Assembly (NCBI GenBank): GCA_036480375.1
Contig: JAZGGI010000012.1
Location: 1 to 64,000 of the forward strand
DNA from: Candidatus Zixiibacteriota bacterium
GTDB lineage: Bacteria > Zixibacteria > MSB-5A5 > GN15 > JAAZOE01
Length of the DNA: 64,000 bases
Direction of reading: 5' to 3'
The notes under the pieces are model-generated. The model was given only the letters and a program-made list of their open reading frames with translations, searched no databases and was not told the origin of the DNA. Positions within the stretch are counted from its first letter, which is position 1. The number at the start of each line of letters is the position of its first letter. The position numbers and the translations under genes were made by a program. Of this stretch, positions 15,903 through 24,996 are shown in pieces.

Positions 15903-16730
15903 GTGATACGATATAGATTCATCGACAAGAAGATCATAGCCTATTTATTTCTATTTGTATTGGCCCTTTTGTTTTTTGGAGGCTGCGAGGAAGAGGAATC
16001 GGAAAATTTAATACCTAAGTATCAGGACTGGGCTATCAAAGGGCATGGCCATTTTATTTTCCACATTTCCCCGAAATCAAGATGGACTGCCAAATACAAA
16101 GAAATTTCTGAGGGTTATGAAAAGTTCTTAAGAGAAATATGCGTCCTGCTTGAAATGCCCATTCCCAATGATACGATTCATATGTATATCTATAATCCCG
16201 GTAAAGAAGCGAAGGAGATAACCGGTCGAGAAACACCCTGGTCAAATAATACGGAAATTCATTGGGGAGATAAGTACCCTTACGGGTATGAATTGACCAA
16301 ATTCCTCCTGAGAAAAAAGGGGATCAAAGACGGCAAATTTAAAGCAATGAACGAAGGTGTTCCTTTTCTTTTGGATTTTTCTTCAAAAAATTATCATGAT
16401 AAAACCAATCGCAGATTCAATTCGGGTACTCTTGTCAGCCTGTCAGGTCTGGGCGATAACAATAAACTCGATTCTCTCGATTTTGCGACCAGGCGAGCCG
16501 AATCGGCGTCATTCTGCGGTTTCATAATGTTCAATTATGGTCTGGATCGATTATTCATGATCCATCAGACTTCCGCCGATTGGAAGGACGCGATTGAGAC
16601 TATCTTCCAAATGCCGATTGAACGGTTTGAACAGTTGTGGCTCGATTTTGCCCGCGAAAACAGTAACGATCCGGAAGGTCTGGTTGAGGATGATCCGGAC
16701 CCGGATATGCGGATAATCAGGAATGAATAA
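15903..16730 (+). CDS. lipoprotein resembling a degenerate MA-family peptidase
   Basis: A 275-residue lipoprotein (GTG start with GAGGTGG seven bases ahead; lipobox FFGGC, Cys28). The body is reminiscent of gluzincin MA-family peptidases: YGYELTKFLL takes the place of the HExxH helix and MNEGVPFLLD the place of the downstream glutamate helix (xxEGxA). Both zinc-binding His are missing, so if the relationship is right the protein is catalytically dead. C-terminal residues are acidic. It is transcribed after the operon terminator, so it is probably a separate unit. Function unknown. Confidence 0.6.
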   Translation: MIRYRFIDKKIIAYLFLFVLALLFFGGCEEEESENLIPKYQDWAIKGHGHFIFHISPKSRWTAKYKEISEGYEKFLREICVLLEMPIPNDTIHMYIYNPGKEAKEITGRETPWSNNTEIHWGDKYPYGYELTKFLLRKKGIKDGKFKAMNEGVPFLLDFSSKNYHDKTNRRFNSGTLVSLSGLGDNNKLDSLDFATRRAESASFCGFIMFNYGLDRLFMIHQTSADWKDAIETIFQMPIERFEQLWLDFARENSNDPEGLVEDDPDPDMRIIRNE

Positions 16731-16773
16731 AAAAGAATCGGGGATGATCGCACACACCTTTTAGAGGAAACGG

Positions 16774-16845
16774 ATGAAAAAAATTGCGCGAATTCCCGGC
16801 TACGGAAATTTTAAATATGACGGACCGGATGACAGAAAAATTTAG
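16774..16845 (+). CDS. possible 23-residue small ORF
   Basis: ATG preceded by AGAGGAAACGG and reading MKKIARIPGYGNFKYDGPDD and three more residues before TAG. It lies 43 bp after the preceding lipoprotein gene in the same direction. It has a good ribosome-binding site and a basic start, but no homology I recognise, and chance cannot be excluded. Confidence 0.3.
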   Translation: MKKIARIPGYGNFKYDGPDDRKI

Positions 16846-16940
16846 GCGTTAAGTTTTGAACCCGAACGACAATTATATTGTATAAATTATTAAGAGCGAC
16901 ATATCAGGTCGGACGAGTAAATTTCCCCAAAGGAGTAATT

Positions 16941-17786
16941 GTGAAAAAGATATTTCAACCCGTGTTTTTCATCATTTTTATTCCAATCTTATTGATTGCA
17001 TGCGGCCCTAAAACCGGCTTAGATTTAAGCGATGGCAAATTATGTAATCCGCATTCACTCGAAATCGATTCCACCGGCAGTCATTATACGCGTATCGCCT
17101 GGAATCCGGGATGTCCGGGAGTTCGTATCATGCGGGGATTTAATATCTATCTTTCACCGACTCCGATCGTAAGCGAATATTCAGGACATGAGTTACCTGA
17201 ATCAATCAAACCGTATAATAACGAAACCTATCCGGGCGATCCGGAAGGAAATGAAAAACATGAAACGTTTGAATTTAAAGACTTACCACTGGCGGAAAGA
17301 TATTACGCTCATGTCAGGGTGATTAACAGCGATGGCTCATTATCTTTGCCGTCTAATGAAATCGAAATCGTTCAGATGCCCCAGGGAATTATGACTTTGG
17401 GCGTATCATATTCCGGAAATAACGAGGGGTTTAGCTTTGAAAATGACGCCTATTGCGGAACTGATGATGTCGAGAATGACCTCTATTTTTATTCAAAGAA
17501 CGGTTCCGATTATCTTTGTTCGCCAGCCCGAATCAGCGCCGTAAACCGAGCCAATAAAATATATTTTCTGGGACAGGGCGAATCTTTGGGCGATGTCTCA
17601 AACATTTCATCCAGGGGAGAGTCAGTCCAAAAAATCGCGATGATCCCCGGAGAAATATTCGTCATTGAAACCGAAGACGGATACTTTGCCAAATTACGTT
17701 TGATACGAATGACGGGTTCAGGAGATTATCGAACGGCCGTGTTTGAGTATTTCTATCAGGCTCCGATCAAAAAAGGGGTAGCTTAA
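16941..17786 (+). CDS. lipoprotein with a fibronectin-type-III-like domain
   Basis: A 281-residue lipoprotein. The GTG start at 16941 is chosen because AAAGGAG is five bases ahead and the product then opens with a clean signal peptide ending LLIAC (Cys21). Residues about 35-150 read like a fibronectin-III sandwich (LEIDSTGSHYTRIAWNPG, FNIYLSPTP, RYYAHVRVINSDG, PSNEIEIV). The remaining half is beta-rich and unassigned (VSYSGNNEGFSFENDAYCG). No enzyme motif is seen; a cell-envelope structural or binding role is inferred. Confidence 0.65.
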   Translation: MKKIFQPVFFIIFIPILLIACGPKTGLDLSDGKLCNPHSLEIDSTGSHYTRIAWNPGCPGVRIMRGFNIYLSPTPIVSEYSGHELPESIKPYNNETYPGDPEGNEKHETFEFKDLPLAERYYAHVRVINSDGSLSLPSNEIEIVQMPQGIMTLGVSYSGNNEGFSFENDAYCGTDDVENDLYFYSKNGSDYLCSPARISAVNRANKIYFLGQGESLGDVSNISSRGESVQKIAMIPGEIFVIETEDGYFAKLRLIRMTGSGDYRTAVFEYFYQAPIKKGVA

Positions 17787-17849
17787 CCTCAGACGTTTGG
17801 GAATAAAAGAAAAAGATACGACGTTACTCCTGCTTTCATGCCTTTTTGC

Positions 17850-17869
17850 TCCGGCGGTTCTGCGCCGGA
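17850..17869. terminator. hairpin between convergent genes
   Basis: TCCGGCG-gttctg-CGCCGGA forms a perfect 7-bp stem between the + lipoprotein gene and the - Mut7-C gene. Neither side has a clean T run, so termination is possible but weakly supported. Confidence 0.4.
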
Positions 17870-17871
17870 AT

Positions 17872-18336
17872 TCAAATATCTAATATGCCATGCTGTTTTA
17901 ATATTGCCAGCATGGCTTTGGCATGCGAGCCGTGCCAGTAAATTCGTTTGCATTTCGGACACTGGCGGAAATTATCGTGATGCTCATAAGTATAAGGATA
18001 AATCAGATTTTTTATAGACTCTTTTGTCACGGATATTGTTGGTATGTTATCTTCAAGGCATCTCTTAAAAAACTTCTCTTTATCTAATATCAAATTAAAG
18101 TTCGAAATAACCTGCTTTAATTGCAGCGACCACTGATCGTATTCTATCAGCAAAAATTCGCGAACAAGGGTTTTCTCGATTATTTTTCTGTCGCGCGTAA
18201 GAATGGTCCTGTTTTCATCAAGAGAAATTCCAATTAAACGGCTGTTGGAAATATCATTTTCATACATCACATCACAACCGACCAATCGAAGATACCTGGC
18301 CAATTTCCCCAGATTGTCGTCGCATATAAATTTCAT
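17872..18336 (-). CDS. Mut7-C RNase (PIN-like) domain protein with zinc ribbon
   Basis: A 154-residue protein of the Mut7-C/DUF82 family. The N-terminal PIN-like nuclease part begins MKFICDDNLGKLARYLRLVG with the conserved DDxLGkLArwLR pattern and ILTRDRKI. The C-terminal part carries a CPKC plus RIYWHGSHA pattern, a half-formed zinc ribbon in which the expected first CxxC partner is reduced. An upstream in-frame ATG (18384) would add 16 residues; the internal Met matches the family start. Predicted RNase activity rests on family membership only. Confidence 0.75.
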   Translation of the reverse strand: MKFICDDNLGKLARYLRLVGCDVMYENDISNSRLIGISLDENRTILTRDRKIIEKTLVREFLLIEYDQWSLQLKQVISNFNLILDKEKFFKRCLEDNIPTISVTKESIKNLIYPYTYEHHDNFRQCPKCKRIYWHGSHAKAMLAILKQHGILDI

Positions 18337-18438
18337 ATTACTTTCAGGATTTGGTGTTTCAGATAATATAATACACTTCGCCAAATATAATACGAATTAA
18401 GCTGTTGGATTTATTCTCAATGTAAAATTTAGAAATGA

Positions 18439-19023
18439 CTATTTATCGGAATTATTTTTCTCGGGAAATTCCGGATGCGGGATAAAATTTAGTTTTATTG
18501 GCGTTCCATATTCGTCGGAGGGAGGTTCTATCGCCAATTCCCGGGCCAGAATTGCAGCCCCGCAGGCATTGAGAGCATCTATCAGTTCGCCATCCCTGAA
18601 AGTCTGCGCCCAGACGGTATGTTTGGCTCTCAAGTTTTCATTGAATTCTCCGGTATATTCCTTTTCAATTCGTTTCTGGAATCGGCGCTCGTCATCCTTC
18701 CAGCCGGTATGGACGCATATAATATATGTTTCCCGGGATTTAATATCAAGCGGTTCAAGGATTGATATCAGGTAACGATTGTGCGACGTATAGAATTTAA
18801 CCGATAACCTCACTTTCGTCCCCGAAGTAGGAATGTCTTCCGACGGTTCTTCTGCGGACAAATAGATCCAATCTTCCCAGCTATCGACTTGACCGTATCC
18901 CGGAAATTTCATTTGATTTAGCCAGGCGAGAAATTCATTCCGGGTTTTCTCGATATCCATCAACGGCAGCTCCTGCTGAAGCTGATCCGCTACCGCTTTT
19001 TTTGCTTCTTTGCTTACCGACAT
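18439..19023 (-). CDS. hypothetical protein, 194 residues
   Basis: I do not recognise this protein. It is soluble, acidic and mixed alpha/beta, with a Trp-rich middle (VDSWEDWIYLSAEEP), a beta-rich centre (KVRLSVKFYTSHNRYLISIL) and a C-terminus of LNFIPHPEFPEKNNSDK. It has no signal peptide or membrane helix. It sits 21 bp downstream of the small ribbon-helix-helix-like gene in the same orientation, so the pair may be one transcript. Confidence 0.6.
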   Translation of the reverse strand: MSVSKEAKKAVADQLQQELPLMDIEKTRNEFLAWLNQMKFPGYGQVDSWEDWIYLSAEEPSEDIPTSGTKVRLSVKFYTSHNRYLISILEPLDIKSRETYIICVHTGWKDDERRFQKRIEKEYTGEFNENLRAKHTVWAQTFRDGELIDALNACGAAILARELAIEPPSDEYGTPIKLNFIPHPEFPEKNNSDK

Positions 19024-19044
19024 AGATTAATCAATCCCAGCGCA

Positions 19045-19314
19045 TTATTTCTTGACCATTTTTTTTAAAGCCATTGAATTATCCCATTTATTGCCAAGAT
19101 ATTCTGAAATTGCCATATCAATTAACTTTTGGACCGGTTTCTTTTCGAAATGGGATATAACTTCCAGTTTACCCAGATGTTCTTTACGCAGCCAGATCGA
19201 TTTCTTTTTCCAGGCTTGTCCTTTGCGGTCGATTTTTTCATCGGCGATATACATTGTTTTATCCACCGGAGCGGATTTGTTTTTCTCAAATTCTTCCTGT
19301 TTTATAATACCCAT
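19045..19314 (-). CDS. small ribbon-helix-helix-like protein
   Basis: An 89-residue basic protein. Residues about 38-75 (KSIWLRKEHLGKLEVISHF ... LIDMAISEYL) fit the strand-helix-helix layout of RHH DNA-binding proteins: a short strand, a first helix with a KL core, then a second amphipathic helix. The N-terminus is charged and probably flexible. It is upstream of and co-directional with the 194-residue hypothetical gene. A regulator role is inferred; no target site is visible. Confidence 0.5.
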   Translation of the reverse strand: MGIIKQEEFEKNKSAPVDKTMYIADEKIDRKGQAWKKKSIWLRKEHLGKLEVISHFEKKPVQKLIDMAISEYLGNKWDNSMALKKMVKK

Positions 19315-19409
19315 TTTTCCTCCGCCTGAATTTTCCTCATTATTTTATTATCGGCAAATACTAATTTTTTATATATATGACCGGAGTAATATCGGAGAGA
19401 GGAAAGTTG

Positions 19410-19751
19410 ATGATACAGATTTTTGGAACTCGAAAATGTAAAAATACGCGAAAGGCAGATAGGTTTTTTAGGGAGCGTGGCGTCAAAATTCACTTTGTGG
19501 ATTTAAGGGAAAAGGGAATAAGCCCGGGAGAATTAAAATCCATATCGAATTCAATCTCGCTGGAAGATTTAATTGATACCAAGGGGAGAGAATATGAAAA
19601 GAACAATCTTAAATATATGAAATTCAATATTGCCGAAGAACTTCTTAATAATCCATTATTATTTAAAACTCCTATCGCTCGATTTAAAGGAAGAGCCACA
19701 GTTGGCAACCAGCCCGAAACCTGGAAAGAGTGGATTAAAGAAATAGATTAA
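19410..19751 (+). CDS. ArsC/Spx/YffB-family thioredoxin-fold protein
   Basis: A 113-residue protein of the arsenate reductase-like (ArsC/Spx) family: IQIFGTRKCKNTRKADRFF with the N-terminal active-site Cys, FVDLREKGIS, and the C-terminal LLFKTPIARFKGRATVGN, equivalent to the LLkrPiv segment. The start is the ATG at 19410 with GAGAGGA ahead, not the earlier ATG at 19377. There is only one Cys in the active-site position, so a CxxC disulfide as in Spx is not possible. Arsenate reduction itself is not assured; no ars operon genes are near. Confidence 0.7.
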   Translation: MIQIFGTRKCKNTRKADRFFRERGVKIHFVDLREKGISPGELKSISNSISLEDLIDTKGREYEKNNLKYMKFNIAEELLNNPLLFKTPIARFKGRATVGNQPETWKEWIKEID

Positions 19752-19795
19752 ATAATTCGCCTAATAAGAAGTAGTATGGTCAATTATGTGTAGCG

Positions 19796-20938
19796 TCAAT
19801 CTGTGAGCCGTATGCGTTCCCCCTTGGGATTGACCTTATAAAACTGTCCTGATTCCCAAAGTAATCCTTGAAAATAACCAAGCTCATCAAGAGGAATATG
19901 AATCGCATAAATTTTCCCATTGCGCAATCGTGTAATTTCATCCACATGAGTGTGCCCGACTATCACCGAATTAACGCCATAAAATTCTAAGATTCCGTCG
20001 ATTTCATCATTGCTAACCATTGGGTATCTATTTTCCTTCCCATAATGAAAACCCCGATACCAAAAGGGACCAAGACTTCCGAACATTATCATTGCCCGGG
20101 GATGAAATGCTCTCTGACTTGATCGTAGCTCCAGAAAATCCCTCGCCATTCTGTTAATCGCACTTATTGTCCATCCAGAATCAACAAGAGGCGGATAAAG
20201 ACCGCCATGAACAAATAGAATATCATTGATTTTTATCACAGTATTTTTACTTCTTATCCATCTGCCAATTTCCATATCGGGTCCGTATAAATCCTGATGC
20301 CTGATTCTTGATTTTTTGACAATCCCTTTTTTATACTTGTTATTGACGTATCGATTATCGTCAATTAAAATCATCAGCTCGTGATTACCGAGGAGAAAAT
20401 GGACTTTTCCGCCCTGTTGATTGGCTTCCCGTTCAAGGTTATAAATCAGCCACAAACATTCGGTAACATACTCGCCCCTGTCAAAAACATCTCCATTTAT
20501 GACCAGATGCCCGTTACCCCAAATCCAGTGATTAAGAGAATCTATTATCTCCGCTCCTCGCAATAATTCAACAAGATAGAAATACTCGCCATGGATATCG
20601 CTAACGGCGAATATTTTCGCAACATCCCTGTAAGTTTCAGGAGGGGGCTTATGCAGGCCGTTAAATATTGTATATGTTGTGAGGGAATCGTAATATAAGC
20701 CCTTGAACGTAATGCTGTCATTGACTATCCGCCTGGAGCTAACATAATTATTTTCAGAAACATAAAGGATCATTATTGTTGTGTCGTTTTCCCAGCAGAT
20801 ATAGGGGCCATCGTTTATATTAACTTCAGAGTTAAGTGAATCATAATTGTTTTCCGCATTCGCGTAATAAGGAAACAGGGATATGGTAAAAAGAAAGCAA
20901 ATAATCGCGATTGTTCGGAGAGCAAAATTATAATTCAC
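19796..20938 (-). CDS. exported calcineurin-like metallophosphoesterase
   Basis: A 380-residue protein with a signal peptide (hydrophobic core IAIICFLFTISLFPYYANA). The PPP/calcineurin metal-binding blocks follow in order: SDIHGEY (about residue 113), NGDVFDRGEY, LLGNHEL, FVHGGLYP and VGHTHVDE. The spacing and GDVFDRG resemble bacterial Shewanella-like PPP-family phosphatases. GTG start (20938) with GAGGTGAT ahead. It points away from the histidine kinase gene, so the two share a divergent intergenic region. Extracytoplasmic phosphatase activity is inferred from the signal peptide. Confidence 0.8.
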   Translation of the reverse strand: MNYNFALRTIAIICFLFTISLFPYYANAENNYDSLNSEVNINDGPYICWENDTTIMILYVSENNYVSSRRIVNDSITFKGLYYDSLTTYTIFNGLHKPPPETYRDVAKIFAVSDIHGEYFYLVELLRGAEIIDSLNHWIWGNGHLVINGDVFDRGEYVTECLWLIYNLEREANQQGGKVHFLLGNHELMILIDDNRYVNNKYKKGIVKKSRIRHQDLYGPDMEIGRWIRSKNTVIKINDILFVHGGLYPPLVDSGWTISAINRMARDFLELRSSQRAFHPRAMIMFGSLGPFWYRGFHYGKENRYPMVSNDEIDGILEFYGVNSVIVGHTHVDEITRLRNGKIYAIHIPLDELGYFQGLLWESGQFYKVNPKGERIRLTD

Positions 20939-21151
20939 ACATCACCTCGTCAAATAACAGGATGACCTTGTCGTGCCTCAAGTTAATCTCTAATCCAGTT
21001 AGTGACAAGCAATTTAATAAACGCAACGGGAAAAATGTTAGATTATATAGCTCAAGGAACCGACAGGTTTTCCGATAAATTTATTATAGGAATTATATTT
21101 CGGGGGCATAGGATTTATACTGCCACCTGGACTTCGCCAGTGGGATCTTAT

Positions 21152-24100
21152 ATGGGAAAATCACATAAATCACGCAAAGGCGTGTATTATCTATATTTAA
21201 AGATAGCTTTGGCGAGCCTTATCATCGCCTCTTTGACAGCCTATGGTCTGCAAATTGGAAAAAGATTGGGCTATAATTATTTGCCATTAATTGATGCTTC
21301 CATGGAAATCAAGTTGGAAATCACCAACGCTCACCTCTGGCTTGAAGAAATTCTCAGCGGAGACCGCGATAAAGATATAGAAATTGTACGGTCATCGTTG
21401 GCAAAAGCTGATTGGTATGTTACGGCAATGCTTGAGGGGGGAGAGAACAATGAAGAGAAGTTCATTCCTATTGAAGACAAAACTTTGAGAATAACCTTAA
21501 CTTCCATTCAAACAAAATTAATAGAATTTAAACGAATTTCTGAACTAAGATATAATATCCGAGACGGTTCGGAACCGGGAACAGAAATTGATAGGCAATT
21601 CGACCGAGTATTTCACGAAATTGTGGCGGTTACGGACAAAGCCGAAACATATCTGCAGAGTTTGTATCAAAAAGAGCTATTTACTTTCCGTATTATCCAG
21701 GTCGCTCTAATGCTTTCATACATTATCCTGGCGATGTGGGTGGCCTATATTCTGAATCGATATGAAGCAACTAAGAGAAGAGATTTTGACGCTTTAAACA
21801 ATATTAAGGAGTCGCTTGACGAGGAATTATCATGCAGAAAAAATATTGAGACCGCTTTGCGGGAATCTGAAACCCGCTATCGTAATTTGATAGAAAGCGC
21901 GGATGATGTTATCTTTACGCTCTCGCGGGAAGGAAAAATTCTATCGCTTAACAGAGCCTTTGAAAAGATAACCGGATGGCATCGGAAAGAGTGGATTGGT
22001 AAAAGCTATGAAAAATTAATTCATCCCGAGGACCTGGAAGTTTCAGGCAAAGCACTCATTGATAGTTTTGAAGGCAAAACGGTCCCAACTCATGAACTGC
22101 GTATCATGACCAAGAAAGGCGATTATTTAGTCGGCGAATTCCGGATTTCGGTAATTGTGGATAATAAGGGTCGAGTAAGCATTTTGGGAATTGCACGCGA
22201 TATTATGGAACGTAAGAGAATACAAAAGGCCTTAGATCAAACGGAAAAGAAATACCGGACACTTATAGAAAATCTACCTATCGGGGCTTTCCGTTCAACC
22301 GTAGATGGAAAAGTGCTCTCTGCCAATCCGGCTCTGGTAAATATGCTGGGATATGAATCTGCAGATGAGTATAAAGATATTCCCGCACAGGTGTCTTATT
22401 TAAATCCCGAACGGAGAGATATATTTATAGACGAATTGAAGAAAACAGGCCGAGTTGAGAATTATGAAAGCCAGATGGTTCGCAAGGATGGTTCGGTGAT
22501 CTGGGTGTCATCAAGCGTTCATGCAGTCCATGATGAAGATGGCAAAATCATATATTTTGACGGCATCGAAAGAGATATTACAGAGCGGAAGCGTATTGAG
22601 ACCGAACAAAATATCCTCTTTGACATTTCTCGATTATATTTAACATCCGAGAAAAGTGAGAGCTTTTACAATGAAATCGCCGAAATGCTCACGACCAGAC
22701 TACAATTTCCCATATCCTTTATAGAATTATTGGATGAGGAAAAAGGTGAAATGGTTATTATGGGATCTTCGGGATTCGAACCGGACAAAACTACTCCGCT
22801 GCGTTTACCAATTGAAAAATCCCCTTCCGGTGAAGTGGTAATTCGCGGTATCGTGTCAAAACAGAATAATCTTGGTCCTCAATCTTGCCATCATATCGAT
22901 TCACTAAACAATTCAGAGATTAAATCCTTAGTTTCCGTACCGATAAAGATGCGTCACGAAATAATAGGAACGTTATCGGTTGCCAGTCCTTTCGACCGGA
23001 TATTGAATGATTCGTTGGTTAGGTCGCTCAAAGTAATTGCCGATTTTATCGGCCTTATCATCGACCGCTCTCACACCGAAGACGCTCTCATGCAATCTGA
23101 GTCTAATTTCCAGGAACTGTTTAATTCGGTTACGGAAGGAATTGGCATCGTCGATGAAAATGAAGTTGTCCGGTTTTGTAATCCCGCGTATGTGCAATTA
23201 TTTGAAGAAGATTCAATTGAAAAAGTAATCGGGAAATCGCTCCTTGAATATATACCCGATGGACATAAGCAATTTCTTCAGAAGCAAACGAATAGAAGGA
23301 AACAGAATACGTCGTCACAATACGAAATGGAAATTATTACCGCAAAAAATAATTTAAAAACAGTTTATGCATCGGTCTCTCCTCGCTTTGACTCAGACGG
23401 AAATTATATCGGGGCGTTTGGAGCGGTTTTTGATATTACCGATCTCAAAAGGGCGGAAGAAGAAATTCGAAAGTTCAAAGCCATTTCGGATAATGCATCA
23501 TTTGGGGTAATTATTACAGATTCAGAAGGAGATATTCAATACACAAATAAAAGTTTTGCATCAATGCATGGCTATCCTGACAGAGATGTCCTTAATAGAA
23601 ACATAAATATATTTTTATCACAACATGAACTGGAAAAATTTCGTGATGCGATAACGAATTTGATGAAATCCGGGAATTTTGAATCGCTTGAGTTCAATCA
23701 TACGCACGCGGACGGTCGATCGTTTGCTACCTTAATGAACGGCGTCGTGATTAAGGGTAGAGGCGGTCACGTAAAAAATGTCGCATTATTTACGACTGAT
23801 ATCAGCAGCACTAAGCAATTACAGGAATTTGCCGAGCGGGCTAAACGTCTTGAGTCCGCGGGAAGAATAGCCGGTCAGGTAGCTCATGATTTTAATAATT
23901 TGCTGGGCCCGCTGCTTGCTTATCCCGAGTTAATGAAAGATGAGTTGCCGTCTAATCATCCGGTTTTGGAAATGGCGGAAGCAATGGAAAGCGCCGCCGC
24001 GCAAATCGCCGCGATAAACCAACAGTTATTGACCTTAAGTCGGCGAGGACATTATAATTTGGAACCGATTAATCTAAATGATATAATTAATCGGGTTCTC

Positions 24101-24994
24101 GATCAAAACACTGAAATTATTAAGGGTATTTATATTGAGACGCTTCTGGAAAAAGGGCTGAATTATATAAACGGCGGAGAATCTCAAATTTTCAGAGTCC
24201 TCTCAAACTTAATCAGCAATGCGACCGATGCCATAATTAACCGCGGTAAAATATCAATCAAATCGGAAAACTGGTACACTGATTCTTATTCGGGTCGTTT
24301 GACAAAGATTCCCAAAGGGGATTATGTTAAGATTACAATTTATGATACAGGCTGTGGCATTCCTGAAAATATTATTTCAAAAATATTTGAGCCTTTCTTT
24401 TCGACCAAGGCCGCTGACAAAAAAAAAGGTTCAGGTTTGGGTTTGAGCGTGGTTCATAATGTCGTTACCGATCATAATGGGTTTATTGATATCCAAAGCT
24501 CCGAAGAAAAGGGTACGATATTCTATCTCTATTTCCCCGCCTTAAAAGAAGTTATAATTAAGCGTGATAATGATGAGGTTATCGGAGGGGGGGAAAAGAT
24601 ATTAATTATTGACGACGATGATTTGCAAAGAGAAGTCACCTCCAGACTATTAAGGAAACTGGGATATTATTCCAGTTCCGCCGGAAGTGGTGAAGAAGCC
24701 ATAGAAATATTAAAGAAAGAATCCTCGGATCTGTTGATTATAGATATGGTTATGCCTAACGGTATGGACGGCACGAAAACATTGAAGGAAGCCTTAAAAA
24801 TAAATCCCCATCAAAAAGCGATTATCGTATCAGGATTTTCCGAATCGAATCGGGTGAAAAAAGCCCTGGAACTTGGGGCCGGTACATTTGTCAAAAAACC
24901 CTTGCTTTTAAAAACGCTTGCCAATGCGGTACGCAAAGAACTCGATCGAAAAATCGAAACTCCCTCCAAACATGCGGAAGCAATTATAAGATAA
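21152..24994 (+). CDS. hybrid sensor histidine kinase with four PAS, GAF and receiver domains
   Basis: About 1280 residues. Two membrane helices (about 12-35 and 178-198) flank a periplasmic segment of about 140 residues. Then PAS (240-360), PAS (367-490), GAF (490-645), PAS (650-770), PAS (771-890), HisKA with AGQVAHDFNNLLGP (His about 910), HATPase with LSNLISNATDAI, DTGCGIPENI and GSGLGLSVV, and a C-terminal receiver with IIDDDD and the phospho-acceptor Asp in LLIIDMVMP. The H-box HDFNNLL belongs to the class common in multi-PAS kinases. The frame is open back to GTG 21002; I prefer ATG 21152, which puts the first helix near the N-terminus. No output regulator is adjacent. Confidence 0.88.
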   Translation: MGKSHKSRKGVYYLYLKIALASLIIASLTAYGLQIGKRLGYNYLPLIDASMEIKLEITNAHLWLEEILSGDRDKDIEIVRSSLAKADWYVTAMLEGGENNEEKFIPIEDKTLRITLTSIQTKLIEFKRISELRYNIRDGSEPGTEIDRQFDRVFHEIVAVTDKAETYLQSLYQKELFTFRIIQVALMLSYIILAMWVAYILNRYEATKRRDFDALNNIKESLDEELSCRKNIETALRESETRYRNLIESADDVIFTLSREGKILSLNRAFEKITGWHRKEWIGKSYEKLIHPEDLEVSGKALIDSFEGKTVPTHELRIMTKKGDYLVGEFRISVIVDNKGRVSILGIARDIMERKRIQKALDQTEKKYRTLIENLPIGAFRSTVDGKVLSANPALVNMLGYESADEYKDIPAQVSYLNPERRDIFIDELKKTGRVENYESQMVRKDGSVIWVSSSVHAVHDEDGKIIYFDGIERDITERKRIETEQNILFDISRLYLTSEKSESFYNEIAEMLTTRLQFPISFIELLDEEKGEMVIMGSSGFEPDKTTPLRLPIEKSPSGEVVIRGIVSKQNNLGPQSCHHIDSLNNSEIKSLVSVPIKMRHEIIGTLSVASPFDRILNDSLVRSLKVIADFIGLIIDRSHTEDALMQSESNFQELFNSVTEGIGIVDENEVVRFCNPAYVQLFEEDSIEKVIGKSLLEYIPDGHKQFLQKQTNRRKQNTSSQYEMEIITAKNNLKTVYASVSPRFDSDGNYIGAFGAVFDITDLKRAEEEIRKFKAISDNASFGVIITDSEGDIQYTNKSFASMHGYPDRDVLNRNINIFLSQHELEKFRDAITNLMKSGNFESLEFNHTHADGRSFATLMNGVVIKGRGGHVKNVALFTTDISSTKQLQEFAERAKRLESAGRIAGQVAHDFNNLLGPLLAYPELMKDELPSNHPVLEMAEAMESAAAQIAAINQQLLTLSRRGHYNLEPINLNDIINRVLDQNTEIIKGIYIETLLEKGLNYINGGESQIFRVLSNLISNATDAIINRGKISIKSENWYTDSYSGRLTKIPKGDYVKITIYDTGCGIPENIISKIFEPFFSTKAADKKKGSGLGLSVVHNVVTDHNGFIDIQSSEEKGTIFYLYFPALKEVIIKRDNDEVIGGGEKILIIDDDDLQREVTSRLLRKLGYYSSSAGSGEEAIEILKKESSDLLIIDMVMPNGMDGTKTLKEALKINPHQKAIIVSGFSESNRVKKALELGAGTFVKKPLLLKTLANAVRKELDRKIETPSKHAEAIIR

Positions 24995-24996
24995 AT

